DNA of 64,000 bases, taken from NCBI GenBank assembly GCA_964466595.1, contig CAYXNR010000003.1, forward strand, positions 4,589 to 68,588. The letters run 5' to 3'. Shown in pieces: positions 1 through 9,705 of the stretch. How positions within the stretch are numbered: position 1 is the first letter of the stretch; each line of letters begins with the position of its first letter. Below the pieces are notes generated by a model. That model ran no database searches and was not told where the DNA came from. It saw only the letters and a list, made by a program, of their open reading frames with translations. This DNA comes from JABDGC01 sp964466595 (lineage in GTDB: Bacteria; Pseudomonadota; Gammaproteobacteria; DSM-16500). A program made the translations under genes and the position numbers.

Positions 1-67
1 TGCTTTTCTTGTCAGTCGGTTCAAGTTTTGTAAAACGATCACTTCTAGTTCCTGGCATTATAGCATA
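1..67 (-). other. promoter-like box and possible start of a gene running off the left edge
   Basis: Downstream of mreD the minus strand carries TATGCTATAAT, an extended -10 box (57-67). The last bases of the box form an ATG (56-58), and that frame stays open to the window edge, reading MPGTRSDRFTKLEPTDKKS. The box and the ATG cannot both work as drawn, because the transcript would start inside the gene. No good ribosome site precedes this ATG. The product is unknown, and the open frame may be chance. Confidence 0.2.
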
Positions 68-112
68 GCCGACCAGAAGAGACGAGATGAAGGTCCTGAG
101 GCACCCATGATT

Positions 113-607
113 CTAGACTTCAAAAACACGACAGCGGCTTCGTAAAATCATGAAAATCCAAGGCCAAAACACCATACTTGTTAAAGCAGATGACCAATAC
201 AGCCAAACCTCGGGTAAGGCCCCGAGAAAACCTTGAACGCAAAATAAGATAAAAAGATAGAGAAAAGTCATAAACAGTACAGCTATACCCTGTTGAAACA
301 GGGAAAACATACGTAATTGATTATTCAGTCTGGCGGCTAAATAAATAACAGCGGTTAAAGCTAGGGCATGCTCTCCCAGCAAGGTTCCATTCAATACATC
401 CAGAAGAATTCCCATGAGCCAAGCCAAGCTCAGGCTCACACGGCCGGGCAAAATGAGTGCCCAAAATATTAACACCATTAAAACCCAACAAGGCCGAAAA
501 CTAGCAAACCAGGAAGGAAGGGGTAAGAGCATTAAAATAAGAGCGAGACAGAGACTGCTTCCTACTGTAAGCCATTGACGGATTTCATTTATTTGATTAT
601 CCCGCAT
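113..607 (-). CDS. mreD: rod shape-determining protein MreD
   Basis: This 164-residue, very hydrophobic protein has about five predicted membrane helices and matches the usual MreD length (about 160). MreD is an inner-membrane part of the Rod complex, which links MreB filaments through MreC to the lateral-wall synthases. The gene is the last of mreB-mreC-mreD and starts 9 bp after mreC. Identification rests on the hydrophobic profile and the neighbours, because MreD sequences are poorly conserved. Sure because of context. Confidence 0.9.
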   Translation of the reverse strand: MRDNQINEIRQWLTVGSSLCLALILMLLPLPSWFASFRPCWVLMVLIFWALILPGRVSLSLAWLMGILLDVLNGTLLGEHALALTAVIYLAARLNNQLRMFSLFQQGIAVLFMTFLYLFILFCVQGFLGALPEVWLYWSSALTSMVFWPWIFMILRSRCRVFEV

Positions 608-616
608 AGTTTTATC

Positions 617-1471
617 CTAGCTTGATGCATTTTTGATTGGCCAAACCAATAATACCTGCCGACTTTGATCTAAATGCGCACTGGGTCTTAACATAATTGT
701 CATAAAAGGAAGGCCGGGATCACGAGCAGCAGAGCTAACCTCACCAACAGGATAGCCCGAAGGATAGCGATCACTCAAGCCAGAGCTTAAAAACATATCT
801 CCCGGCTTAATGTCGGCTGTTTGAGGAACATTAATCAAATGCAAACCACCTGAATAGCTATCCCCTATCGCAATAGAACGTACGCCATTGCGAGCATTTT
901 CCACAGCAATTCCGCTTTTCACATCATTGATTAGTAAAACACGGCTCGTTAAGGGGCTCACCTGAATAACCTGTCCCATGACACCTTGAGCATCGAGAAC
1001 GGGTTGTCCAATAAATACGCCTTGGTGCAAACCCTTATCAAGAACAATTTGACGACGCGACAAATCAGAATCAATAGCCAACAATTGGGCAATCATCGTT
1101 TTGCCATGAATATGCTGAGAAGATTGAAGCAAGCCTTTTAAATGATTATTTTCTGATTCAATCGCAATTAAACGTTGCAGCTGCGCTTTTAATAAAAGCT
1201 GTTCCGCCTTCAAGGCCATATTTTCTTTATGCAGGGTATCTTGCGTACTTAATAAATGACTGAGTTTATCAATGCCTTGAATTGGGGCACTGACCAGATA
1301 CTGTAAAGGGGCGAGCGGAAGTGAGAGCGCTGTTCTAACCTGTTCCGTTGCAGGCAGATATTTATCAGCAATCATTAAGGCAAGCGCACAGATGATTAAA
1401 ACAAACACACGCCAACCGAGCTGCGAGCCTTTTACCGCAAAAATAGGTCTTACGAGTAGCGATCTACGCAA
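617..1471 (-). CDS. mreC: rod shape-determining protein MreC
   Basis: The 284-residue protein has one N-terminal membrane helix (about residues 20-40), a coiled coil rich in Leu, Glu and Gln (about 75-120), and the beta-rich periplasmic domain typical of MreC, including the stretch around GQVIQVSPLTSRVLLI. MreC is the periplasmic scaffold that activates the PBP2/RodA synthase pair. It lies between mreB and mreD with gaps of 9 bp, so the three are very probably co-transcribed. Confidence 0.95.
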   Translation of the reverse strand: MRRSLLVRPIFAVKGSQLGWRVFVLIICALALMIADKYLPATEQVRTALSLPLAPLQYLVSAPIQGIDKLSHLLSTQDTLHKENMALKAEQLLLKAQLQRLIAIESENNHLKGLLQSSQHIHGKTMIAQLLAIDSDLSRRQIVLDKGLHQGVFIGQPVLDAQGVMGQVIQVSPLTSRVLLINDVKSGIAVENARNGVRSIAIGDSYSGGLHLINVPQTADIKPGDMFLSSGLSDRYPSGYPVGEVSSAARDPGLPFMTIMLRPSAHLDQSRQVLLVWPIKNASS

Positions 1472-1480
1472 TGGCCTTCA

Positions 1481-2527
<1,047 letters not shown>

Positions 2528-2565
2528 TTAGATCCTTTAAAAGAGAGCAAACCTGCTTTTAGGAG

Positions 2566-2594
2566 ATTTTAAACAATCCTTGTGACTTAAGCAA
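2566..2594 (-). promoter_or_regulatory. likely sigma-70 promoter of mreBCD
   Basis: On the minus strand TTGCTT (2589-2594) is followed after 17 bp by TAAAAT (2566-2571), about 40 bp upstream of the mreB start. Spacing is ideal and both hexamers match consensus at four or five positions. This is a prediction from sequence only. Confidence 0.5.
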
Positions 2595-2650
2595 AGAATA
2601 AGTGAAAGAAAAGGCTAAAAGTCTGGGACGAAACAGTTTTGCGAGCTAGC

Positions 2651-2680
2651 CTGGCAGATAAAATTTGATTTAGGTATAAT
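2651..2680 (+). promoter_or_regulatory. likely sigma-70 promoter of gatCAB
   Basis: CTGGCA (2651-2656) and a perfect TATAAT (2675-2680) are separated by 18 bp. They lie 40 bp upstream of the gatC ATG, which has AGGAGCAGGG as its ribosome site. Confidence 0.55.
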
Positions 2681-2719
2681 GGCGAGCTTTGTTCTATCCA
2701 ATCACTAGGAGCAGGGAAT

Positions 2720-3013
2720 ATGTCCTTCATGCCTAAAGAGGTAAAAAAGATCGCTCACTTGGCGCGCTTGAACTTATCCGAAAATGACCTAAACTATTAT
2801 ACCCCTCAACTTTCCAACATTCTTGATTTCGTAGACGAGATGAATAAAGTAGACACGACTACGATCGAACCCTTGGCACATCCTCTCGATCTTCCACAAC
2901 GCTTAAGACCAGACGCTATTAGCGAGGCCAATCAGCGGGAATTATTTCAGTCTCTTGCTCCTGAAGTGAAAGTAGGACTGTACTTAGTGCCTAAAGTGAT
3001 AGAAGAAGCCTAG
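2720..3013 (+). CDS. gatC: Asp-tRNA(Asn)/Glu-tRNA(Gln) amidotransferase subunit C
   Basis: This 97-residue protein carries the GatC pattern: IAHLARLNLSE near the N-terminus, LDFVDEMNKVDTTTIEPLAHP in the middle and LRPDAISEANQRE after it. GatC wraps around GatA and GatB and stabilises the trimer that turns Glu-tRNA(Gln) or Asp-tRNA(Asn) into the amidated form. The start at 2720 has a strong AGGAG site. It begins the gatC-gatA-gatB operon; gatA follows after 92 bp that hold a palindromic repeat. Confidence 0.96.
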   Translation: MSFMPKEVKKIAHLARLNLSENDLNYYTPQLSNILDFVDEMNKVDTTTIEPLAHPLDLPQRLRPDAISEANQRELFQSLAPEVKVGLYLVPKVIEEA

Positions 3014-3025
3014 CAAGGGGTAGTG

Positions 3026-3072
3026 GTTCGAGACGCTCACCCTGAATACGTCGGGGGCTTCTCACCGCGAAC
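3026..3072. repeat. degenerate intergenic palindrome between gatC and gatA
   Basis: GTTCG (3026-3030) and CGAAC (3068-3072) border a segment containing GACGCTCACCCTGAATACG. The arms and the inner wording resemble a family of dispersed intergenic palindromes of the type TTCGTGGTGAGC...TCGAACCACGAA found in many bacteria. Only one copy is in the window, so its membership is inferred. Confidence 0.4.
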
Positions 3073-3105
3073 GAATTTATAGGTATTTTTGCCGAGGAGG
3101 CCTTC

Positions 3106-4551
3106 ATGTTAAAAACAATTGCTGAACTGTCTCAAGACTTACAAAACAAAAAAATATCCAGCCTCGAATTAACACAGCATTATTTAAAACGCATTCAAAC
3201 ACTGGATCAGGATCTCAACTGTTTTATTACTGTAGCCGAAACCGAAGCCTTGGCAGCTGCCACAGCAGCCGATGAAAAGCGAGCTGCCGGAAAGGCGGGG
3301 CCCTTAACTGGCATTCCTATCGCTCAAAAAGATATCTTCTGCACAAAAGGTCTGAAAACGAGCTGTGGTTCAAAAATGTTAGATAATTTTATTGCTCCTT
3401 ATGATGCAACCCTTATAAAAAAATTAAAAGAAGCGGGCACCGTTCTCTTAGGCAAAACAAATATGGACGAATTTGCCATGGGTTCTTCCAACGAGAACAG
3501 CTATTTTGGTCCGGTCAAAAATCCTTGGGATAAAGAGCGGGTACCCGGCGGTTCTTCTGGCGGCTCTGCCGCAGCTGTTGCAGCACTTCTCGTACCCGGC
3601 GCTACTGGCACCGATACCGGCGGCTCCATTCGTCAACCGGCCGCTTTTTGTGGGCTGACTGGTCTCAAGCCTACTTATGGACGGGTTTCGCGTTATGGCA
3701 TGATCGCCTTTGCTTCCAGCTTAGATCAAGCTGGTTCGCTCACTCGGACGGCAGAAGATGCGGCCCTTTTATTAAATGCCTTTGCTGGTTTTGACGAACT
3801 GGATTCAACCAGCGTCGACTTGCCCGTCCCTGATTATACCGCCACTTTAAACAATTCACTGGCAGGACTGCGGATTGGCCTGCCTCAAGAATATTTTAAA
3901 GATTTAAATAGTGAACTGGCCCAAAAATTGGAAGATGCCAAAAAGGAATATGAAAAACTAGGCGTGCAATTTAAAGAAATCAGTCTTCCGAATATGTCTT
4001 TATCCATTCCAGCCTACTATGTGATCGCGCCAGCTGAATGTTCTTCGAATTTGGCACGCTATGATGGCGTCCGCTATGGTTATCGCTGTCAAGATCCTCA
4101 AAACCTAGAGGATCTTTATAAACGTACCCGCAGTGAGGGCTTTGGTAATGAGGTTAAGCGTCGCATCATGATCGGAACCTATGTTCTCTCAGCCGGATAT
4201 TACGATGCTTATTATGTAAAGGCCCAAAAAATACGCCGTCTGATTCGAGAAGATTTTGTAAAAGCTTTCCAAGAAGTTGACCTGATCATGAGCCCAACTA
4301 CACCTTCTGCGGCCTTTAAGATCGGCGAAAAAATGAAGGATCCTTTGAGTATGTATCTTTCAGATATTTACACTATTTCTGTTAATTTGGCGGGTCTCCC
4401 CGGTCTTTCGATTCCAGCCGGGTTTCATAAGCAACTGCCGATCGGTCTGCACTTAATTGGCAATTATTTTGAAGAAGCTCGCTTACTCAATGTGGCCCAC
4501 GCCTATCAACAAGTGACAGATTGGCATCAGAAGCAACCTGAAAATCTTTAA
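3106..4551 (+). CDS. gatA: Glu-tRNA(Gln) amidotransferase subunit A
   Basis: This is a 481-residue amidase-signature enzyme of normal length. The Ser-cisSer-Lys triad is visible as K75 (IAQKD), S150 in GGSSGGS and S174 in [12 protein letters not shown]. It hydrolyses glutamine and passes ammonia to GatB for transamidation of mischarged tRNA. The start has GAGGAGG eight bases upstream. It lies between gatC and gatB. Presence of the trimer suggests that Gln-tRNA and/or Asn-tRNA are made indirectly; the matching synthetases are outside the window. Confidence 0.98.
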   Translation: MLKTIAELSQDLQNKKISSLELTQHYLKRIQTLDQDLNCFITVAETEALAAATAADEKRAAGKAGPLTGIPIAQKDIFCTKGLKTSCGSKMLDNFIAPYDATLIKKLKEAGTVLLGKTNMDEFAMGSSNENSYFGPVKNPWDKERVPGGSSGGSAAAVAALLVPGATGTDTGGSIRQPAAFCGLTGLKPTYGRVSRYGMIAFASSLDQAGSLTRTAEDAALLLNAFAGFDELDSTSVDLPVPDYTATLNNSLAGLRIGLPQEYFKDLNSELAQKLEDAKKEYEKLGVQFKEISLPNMSLSIPAYYVIAPAECSSNLARYDGVRYGYRCQDPQNLEDLYKRTRSEGFGNEVKRRIMIGTYVLSAGYYDAYYVKAQKIRRLIREDFVKAFQEVDLIMSPTTPSAAFKIGEKMKDPLSMYLSDIYTISVNLAGLPGLSIPAGFHKQLPIGLHLIGNYFEEARLLNVAHAYQQVTDWHQKQPENL

Positions 4552-4569
4552 CAAAACGAGGAGATCGAG

Positions 4570-6006
4570 ATGGAATGGGAAACAGTCATTGGTCTGGAAA
4601 TTCATGCCCAATTATTAACAAAAAGTAAAATTTTCTCAGGAGCCCCTACCCAATTTGGCGCGCCGCCCAATACCCAAGCCTGCGCGATCGATCTAGGCTT
4701 GCCCGGCGTGCTTCCCGTTCTGAATAATGAGGCCGTCTTAATGGCGCTTAAATTTGGCATCGGTATTCATGCAGAAATCAATCGTAAATCTGTTTTTGCA
4801 CGTAAAAATTATTTTTATCCGGATTTGCCTAAGGGCTATCAAATCAGTCAATATGAAACCCCTATCGTCGGCAAGGGCTATTTGGATATTTCACTTCCTG
4901 AGGGCAAGGAAAAACGCATTCACATCACTCGCGCTCATCTCGAAGAAGATGCGGGTAAATCCTTGCATGAAGATTTCATGGATTTAAGTGGCATCGATTT
5001 AAATCGTGCCGGTACGCCTCTTCTAGAAATTGTTTCCGAACCCGAGCTACGCTCGGCTAAAGAAGCCATCGCTTATTTAAAAACTGTTCATGCTCTCGTA
5101 CGCTATTTGGATATCTGCGATGGCAATATGCAAGAAGGCTCTTTCCGCTGCGATGCGAATGTATCGATCCGTCCTACAGGTGAAAGCAAGTTAGGGACTC
5201 GCACCGAGCTTAAAAATATCAATTCCTTTCGCTTTGTAGAACGCGCTATTAATTATGAAATTGAAAGACAGATTGCTGTTCTTGAAAATGGCGGTACGAT
5301 TAGACAGGAAACTCGTCTTTATAATCCAGATAAAAATGAAACTCGGCCGATGCGCAGCAAAGAAGAAGCCAATGACTATCGCTACTTTCCTGATCCGGAT
5401 TTGCTGCCTCTTATTGTGAGTGACGAATTATTAGAAAAAGCGCGTCAACAAATGCCAGAGTTGCCTGATCAAAAGCGCCAGCGTTTTATGGAACAATATA
5501 GCTTAAGCGCTTATGATGCCACGATCCTCATTGCCAATCGTGAGCTGGCGGATTATTTTGAAACGGTGGTAAAAGAAGCCGGCGGACAGGCTAAGCTTGC
5601 TGCTAACTGGGTGATTAGTGAACTGCTGGGCTCGCTTAATCGCAATGATCTTGAAATTACTGACTGTCCTATTCCTGCTATACAACTTGCTAAATTAGTA
5701 CGCCGCATCAGTGACAACACTATTTCTGGCAAGATTGCCAAAACGGTTTTTGAAACTTTATGGAATGAAAGCCTGGATGTTGATGCCCTGATTGAAAAAC
5801 AGGGTTTAAAACAGGTTAGTGATTCTGCTGCCATTGAAAAAATGATCGATCAGGTCTTGGCTGCCAATGAAGAAAAAGTAAGTGAATATCGCGCTGGTAA
5901 AGAAAAACTCTTTGGCTACTTTATTGGTCTTCTGATGAAGGAATCTCAAGGAAAATTAAATCCGCAGCAATTAAATGAAAGCCTGAAGAAAAAATTGCGA
6001 GGCTAA
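4570..6006 (+). CDS. gatB: Asp-tRNA(Asn)/Glu-tRNA(Gln) amidotransferase subunit B
   Basis: This 478-residue GatB has the N-terminal cradle ([31 protein letters not shown]), the Mg and acyl-tRNA site region ([18 protein letters not shown] motif), and the C-terminal YqeY-like tail (about residues 330-475). GatB phosphorylates the acyl group on the mischarged tRNA and transfers ammonia to it. AGGAG lies upstream of the ATG. Its stop is followed by only 1 bp before the next start, so the ankyrin-type gene behind it is probably translationally linked. Confidence 0.98.
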   Translation: MEWETVIGLEIHAQLLTKSKIFSGAPTQFGAPPNTQACAIDLGLPGVLPVLNNEAVLMALKFGIGIHAEINRKSVFARKNYFYPDLPKGYQISQYETPIVGKGYLDISLPEGKEKRIHITRAHLEEDAGKSLHEDFMDLSGIDLNRAGTPLLEIVSEPELRSAKEAIAYLKTVHALVRYLDICDGNMQEGSFRCDANVSIRPTGESKLGTRTELKNINSFRFVERAINYEIERQIAVLENGGTIRQETRLYNPDKNETRPMRSKEEANDYRYFPDPDLLPLIVSDELLEKARQQMPELPDQKRQRFMEQYSLSAYDATILIANRELADYFETVVKEAGGQAKLAANWVISELLGSLNRNDLEITDCPIPAIQLAKLVRRISDNTISGKIAKTVFETLWNESLDVDALIEKQGLKQVSDSAAIEKMIDQVLAANEEKVSEYRAGKEKLFGYFIGLLMKESQGKLNPQQLNESLKKKLRG

Positions 6007-6007
6007 A

Positions 6008-7453
6008 ATGCCGCTTTCTTTTCTACAAACTCCAAAGCCCTATCTCTGGGAGGAGTTAAATAAAGCAGCATACTATTGCGACTCAGATCGCTTTATGGCT
6101 TTATTCGCAAAACTCAGGCCTGAAACTAGAAAACAAATACTCACCTTACCCTCTAAAAGTGGCTGGACGATATTAGCGAATGCGGCACGTTACCTTGACT
6201 CGCCTACCTTTATTGCTTTACTCGAAAAACTAGAGTCTGAAGACTTAAATCAAATGCTCGAAACAGGCAATCCTAAATTCATAATAGACACTCCGAAGGG
6301 CCGTACTGTCTTGCATATAGCAGCACGTTATCAAGACTGTCGGGGCTTTCAAGCCTTATTGGCAAAACTGAGCTCGGAAACCGTAGATCAGGAAATTATC
6401 AGGCAAGATAATGAGGGCTACACGCTAGTTCATCTAGTTGTAGCTTATCAACAATTAACAAGCTTGGAAGCCTTAGTAAGAAAAGCAAGCGCAAGAGCCT
6501 GGGATCAAACAATTAACCTACAAAATAAGGATGGAGAAACAGCAATACATTTTGCCTTAGGCTATGACCGGCTAGCTACTTTTGAGCTATTGAAAACTAA
6601 AATAAGCGCTGCAACCTTGAGCAAAGCACTCCGCATACCCAATCAAGCAAACTTCACAGCCCTCGGGGCAATAGTAAAAGATTACCCTAGCCAGCTGAGG
6701 CTTGTAATAGAAAAAGCACCTTTAGCGTTGCTGGGCTTCAATTTGAACACAGTAGTTTGTCCACAAATGCAGGCATGGTGGTGCTTTATAAATCGGCCAG
6801 GGCAAAGTGTGTGGAATAACACTGAGGAATTTATCAACTTCTTAAAAATGAAGTTAGCTCCGCCACCCAATACAATTTATTCTCATGCTGTCTGGCTTGG
6901 TATTTTAGCTGAAGCTCTTAACGCTAATCCTACTGAACCTATTAAAAATCAGCTACATTACTTAAGTGCTTTTCTAGAAACCCAAGTCCAGCATCAAGAG
7001 GCTGCTAAGCAACATTGTCTTGCCCTAAGTTCTCCTGAAAACTTGGATGATGCAACTAATTTATTCATCGCTGATCTCTTAAGCCTCGACTCTTCCCTTT
7101 CAGTCCTTGAAAAAAAACAATATAAAATAAAAAGATTGCAGCATCTTTATGCTGCTAGAAATAATAATGATAATACACAAAGCTTATTGCGTAGTCTGCT
7201 CAATAAAAAGCCCCAGATCAGTGAAGAATTATGGAGTCAAGCCGATGATGAAATTTATCAACAAGCCCTCGAGCAATTAATATCGTTTTGGAAAGTGAAA
7301 AAGCACGTTCAAAAAAAGAAAGTCGTTTTTTCAAGTTTTTTCAGGAATCATTTAAAAACAAAGGCTCATCACCCCAGTCTTCTGCTAGAAGACTTTCAAT
7401 TTAATGAGGAAAGCAAATGCGTGCGAAATCAAAAAATATCAAAAGCAATTTGA
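6008..7453 (+). CDS. ankyrin-repeat-like protein of unknown function
   Basis: The 481-residue protein has no signal peptide. Residues about 45-210 contain four or five degenerate ankyrin-type repeats, for example GRTVLHIAARYQDCRGFQALLAKL and DGETAIHFALGYDRLATFELL. The second half is helical and ends in a Lys-rich tail. Ankyrin repeats bind proteins, and in Legionellales such proteins are often secreted effectors, but no secretion signal can be proven here. It begins 1 bp after gatB without its own clear ribosome site, so it probably depends on gatB translation. Codon use looks more AT-rich than gatB, which fits acquisition. Function unknown. Confidence 0.7.
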   Translation: MPLSFLQTPKPYLWEELNKAAYYCDSDRFMALFAKLRPETRKQILTLPSKSGWTILANAARYLDSPTFIALLEKLESEDLNQMLETGNPKFIIDTPKGRTVLHIAARYQDCRGFQALLAKLSSETVDQEIIRQDNEGYTLVHLVVAYQQLTSLEALVRKASARAWDQTINLQNKDGETAIHFALGYDRLATFELLKTKISAATLSKALRIPNQANFTALGAIVKDYPSQLRLVIEKAPLALLGFNLNTVVCPQMQAWWCFINRPGQSVWNNTEEFINFLKMKLAPPPNTIYSHAVWLGILAEALNANPTEPIKNQLHYLSAFLETQVQHQEAAKQHCLALSSPENLDDATNLFIADLLSLDSSLSVLEKKQYKIKRLQHLYAARNNNDNTQSLLRSLLNKKPQISEELWSQADDEIYQQALEQLISFWKVKKHVQKKKVVFSSFFRNHLKTKAHHPSLLLEDFQFNEESKCVRNQKISKAI

Positions 7454-7587
7454 AGAAAGTTGATGCTCATCGTGTTAAAAAACACGAATACGATGAGTTG
7501 CCTGAATTAACAGATAAAATGTTTAATCAAGCTACTTATAAAGTAAGTGGCGCTATCAAGCCAGCACCACGGCGTCGTGGTGCCTAA
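7417..7587 (+). CDS. short BrnA-like antitoxin fragment (56 residues)
   Basis: An ATG at 7417 with GAGGA seven bases upstream opens a 56-residue frame overlapping the end of the ankyrin gene by 37 bp in another frame. The middle reads HEYDELPELTDKMFNQATYKV and the end is PAPRRRGA. This resembles the N-terminal part of BrnA/DUF4415-type antitoxins, which continue as RRGRPK plus a ribbon-helix-helix DNA-binding domain; that domain is missing. In a neighbouring frame VPKK follows directly, so a frameshift may have removed the rest. No BrnT toxin is adjacent. It could be a remnant or a tiny independent protein. Confidence 0.5.
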   Translation: MRAKSKNIKSNLKKVDAHRVKKHEYDELPELTDKMFNQATYKVSGAIKPAPRRRGA

Positions 7588-7648
7588 AAAGCACCTACCA
7601 TCACAAATATTCTCACCGATAAAACAAAGCTAAAGCAGGATTAAAAAA

Positions 7649-8521
7649 ATGAAAGCGTCCATCCGCGGCACAGAACTTTATTTTGACATCGCTGGTATGC
7701 AACTTGCACCACGGGGCAAGAACTTTGAAGAAAGACCGGTTTTGTTTCTCTTGCATGGCGGTCCCGGTGGAGATCATTTGCGTTTCAAACAACATTCTCT
7801 CGAATTGCAGAAAGTCGCACAGCTGGTTTTTATTGACCACCGGGGATGTGGACGCAGTAAAAAAACCAAACAAGCTGATTATACCTTGGAAAATAACATC
7901 GAAGATCTTGAGGCCTTACGCAAACACCTAGGCTTAAAGCGAATTGCTATTTTAGGCACCTCCTATGGCGGCATGGTCGCTCAAGGCTATGCGACTCGCT
8001 ATCCTCAGAAGGTGGAAAAATTAATTCTTGTTGTTACTGCACCAAGCTACCACTTCTTAAAAGAAGCGAAAGAAAATTTGCGACAACGCGGCACCCCCCA
8101 GCAAATCGCCGTTGCAGAAGATCTGTGGAAGGGTAGTTTTAAGAGTCCTGACGAGGTTCAAGGCTTTTTTAAAGAAATGGAAAATCTATATTCTGTCAAG
8201 CACAAGAAAAAACCGACTACAGGCTATAGTCAGTCTAAAACAGTTTGGTCTCATGAGGCGCTGAATGAAGGCTTTGGTGGTTTTTTACAGCGCATGAACT
8301 TTATCCCGCATTTAAAGAAAATTCGCTGCCCCACTCTCATTCTAGCCGGGGAGAAGGATTGGATTTGTAGCCCAGCACAAGCTAAGCTGATTGCGAAAAA
8401 GATTCCTGGTTCTCAATTACATATTTTGAAAAACTGCGGTCATGCTATGGCAGTGGATGCGCATAAAAAATATCTTCGGCTGATCAGCGATTTTCTTCGA
8501 CAAAAATCGTCCTTACTCTAA
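7649..8521 (+). CDS. proline iminopeptidase-like alpha/beta hydrolase (family S33)
   Basis: The 290-residue protein has the oxyanion motif HGGPGG (residues 32-37), DHRGCGRS, the nucleophile elbow GTSYGG and the late Asp and His in AGEKDWIC and NCGHAM. This layout is that of proline iminopeptidases and related S33 hydrolases, which release N-terminal proline from peptides in the cytoplasm. Exact substrate cannot be read from sequence. No signal peptide is present. It is likely a single gene; its end overlaps by 9 bp the convergent gene on the other strand. Confidence 0.85.
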   Translation: MKASIRGTELYFDIAGMQLAPRGKNFEERPVLFLLHGGPGGDHLRFKQHSLELQKVAQLVFIDHRGCGRSKKTKQADYTLENNIEDLEALRKHLGLKRIAILGTSYGGMVAQGYATRYPQKVEKLILVVTAPSYHFLKEAKENLRQRGTPQQIAVAEDLWKGSFKSPDEVQGFFKEMENLYSVKHKKKPTTGYSQSKTVWSHEALNEGFGGFLQRMNFIPHLKKIRCPTLILAGEKDWICSPAQAKLIAKKIPGSQLHILKNCGHAMAVDAHKKYLRLISDFLRQKSSLL

Positions 8522-9478
8522 CTCTAAACCCATATTTTCTAAACCCTGTAGCAATTTCAAACTTGCCGCATTCAATTCTTTATCATATTTATAAGCAGAA
8601 CTGGTTAAGACTGTTTTCACCATGGTGATTTTTTTCATCATATTCTTTTCATCTTTAAAATGCGTATAAAACTTCTCGACATGAGCCTGCCTTGAAAAAG
8701 AAAGGGACTCGGGATTACTGGTTTTCGCAAACAAGAGATGATTTTTTAAATTCATTTCAAAATCATTTACCAAAGCCTTATATTGCGGCATATTTTTTAA
8801 AATCTTAATACTATTATCTAAGGCTTGATTAATTTCCTTGTTATTATTGGTACCATAAATTTTGCCTAGGACACTCAGAAGATTCTCATTTACTTTTTGT
8901 ATTTTTGGATCTTGATACTTTCTCTTGATGAGCTTACTGATTTTTTCTAGATTTAAAAAATGTTGAGTCTTCTTCGGTGCATTTCTTAAAGGATCGCCGA
9001 TCATACTGATAAGAAAGCTGAGTGTTTCTCGCAATTTGGGATTTTCTTTTGTTTCTGGTGTATTCTCTTTATCCTCCCTCAAGGGAGCTTTCATTTCTTG
9101 CTTCAGGTCTAGAGCAGGACTAGCCTGACTTTGACTAGCTTGATCTTGATGAACCAGCCCGCCTCGCTTGATTATTCCATTCATGTAAGTAATCCCTGAA
9201 TCGATCAGTTTATTTGCAGCAAGAATTTGGGCAACCACAGAGATCCCTTCAGCTGAAGCAGGCTCACTTAGCTCTTTACTAAATTCTTTTTTCAAAGCAT
9301 CCAGCACAGCACGGATACGTTGAAGATGTTTCTCGTTATTTTTATCATCTACATATAAAACGCTTTTCATATAGAGAAGATTTTCAAGATGTTGCTCCGC
9401 AAGAGCTTGATCCACTGCTACCTGCGGTCTTTTGAGAAAAGCGATAGTTTCAGCTGCTGTTGGATCTTTTGTGTGCAT
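8513..9478 (-). CDS. unrecognised helical cytoplasmic-type protein
   Basis: I do not recognise this 321-residue protein. It has no signal peptide or membrane helix, is rich in Lys, Glu, Leu and Asn, and is predicted almost entirely helical. A low-complexity linker rich in Gln, Ser, Glu and Lys lies at residues about 115-150. The ATG has GAGGTG just upstream, and a TATAAT box lies 40 bp further upstream. It stands alone between a hydrolase gene and lptFG. Its character fits lineage-specific genes of Legionellales, some of which are secreted effectors, but there is no direct evidence for that. Confidence 0.65.
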   Translation of the reverse strand: MHTKDPTAAETIAFLKRPQVAVDQALAEQHLENLLYMKSVLYVDDKNNEKHLQRIRAVLDALKKEFSKELSEPASAEGISVVAQILAANKLIDSGITYMNGIIKRGGLVHQDQASQSQASPALDLKQEMKAPLREDKENTPETKENPKLRETLSFLISMIGDPLRNAPKKTQHFLNLEKISKLIKRKYQDPKIQKVNENLLSVLGKIYGTNNNKEINQALDNSIKILKNMPQYKALVNDFEMNLKNHLLFAKTSNPESLSFSRQAHVEKFYTHFKDEKNMMKKITMVKTVLTSSAYKYDKELNAASLKLLQGLENMGLELE

Positions 9479-9515
9479 AGCTCACCTCGTTTTCAATTCC
9501 TAGGCACTCTCTTTC

Positions 9516-9521
9516 ATTATA
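9516..9521 (-). promoter_or_regulatory. -10 box of the 8513-9478 gene
   Basis: A perfect TATAAT reads on the minus strand about 37 bp before the ATG. No convincing -35 hexamer is seen 17 bp further upstream. Confidence 0.35.
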
Positions 9522-9607
9522 ACTTTAAAAAAGTCTTAGCATGAGAAGAAAAATTTTTTGAAGACAAAACAGAGAGAGTTGTATTATAATTAGACATTAC
9601 TGCTATT

Positions 9608-9627
9608 ATTGAATATAATTATTCAAT
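9608..9627. repeat. AT-only palindrome downstream of lptG
   Basis: ATTGAATA-TAAT-TATTCAAT is a perfect inverted repeat with 8-bp arms in the AT-rich spacer between lptG and the unrecognised gene. It has no GC stem and so would be a weak terminator. A protein-binding site is equally possible. Confidence 0.35.
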
Positions 9628-9705
9628 TTTTATTAAAATATAATCAAGAAGCTATGAGATGAGCCTCGCTTATTTCAGCTTAAGGATCCGAAAATACGGC
9701 AGAAG

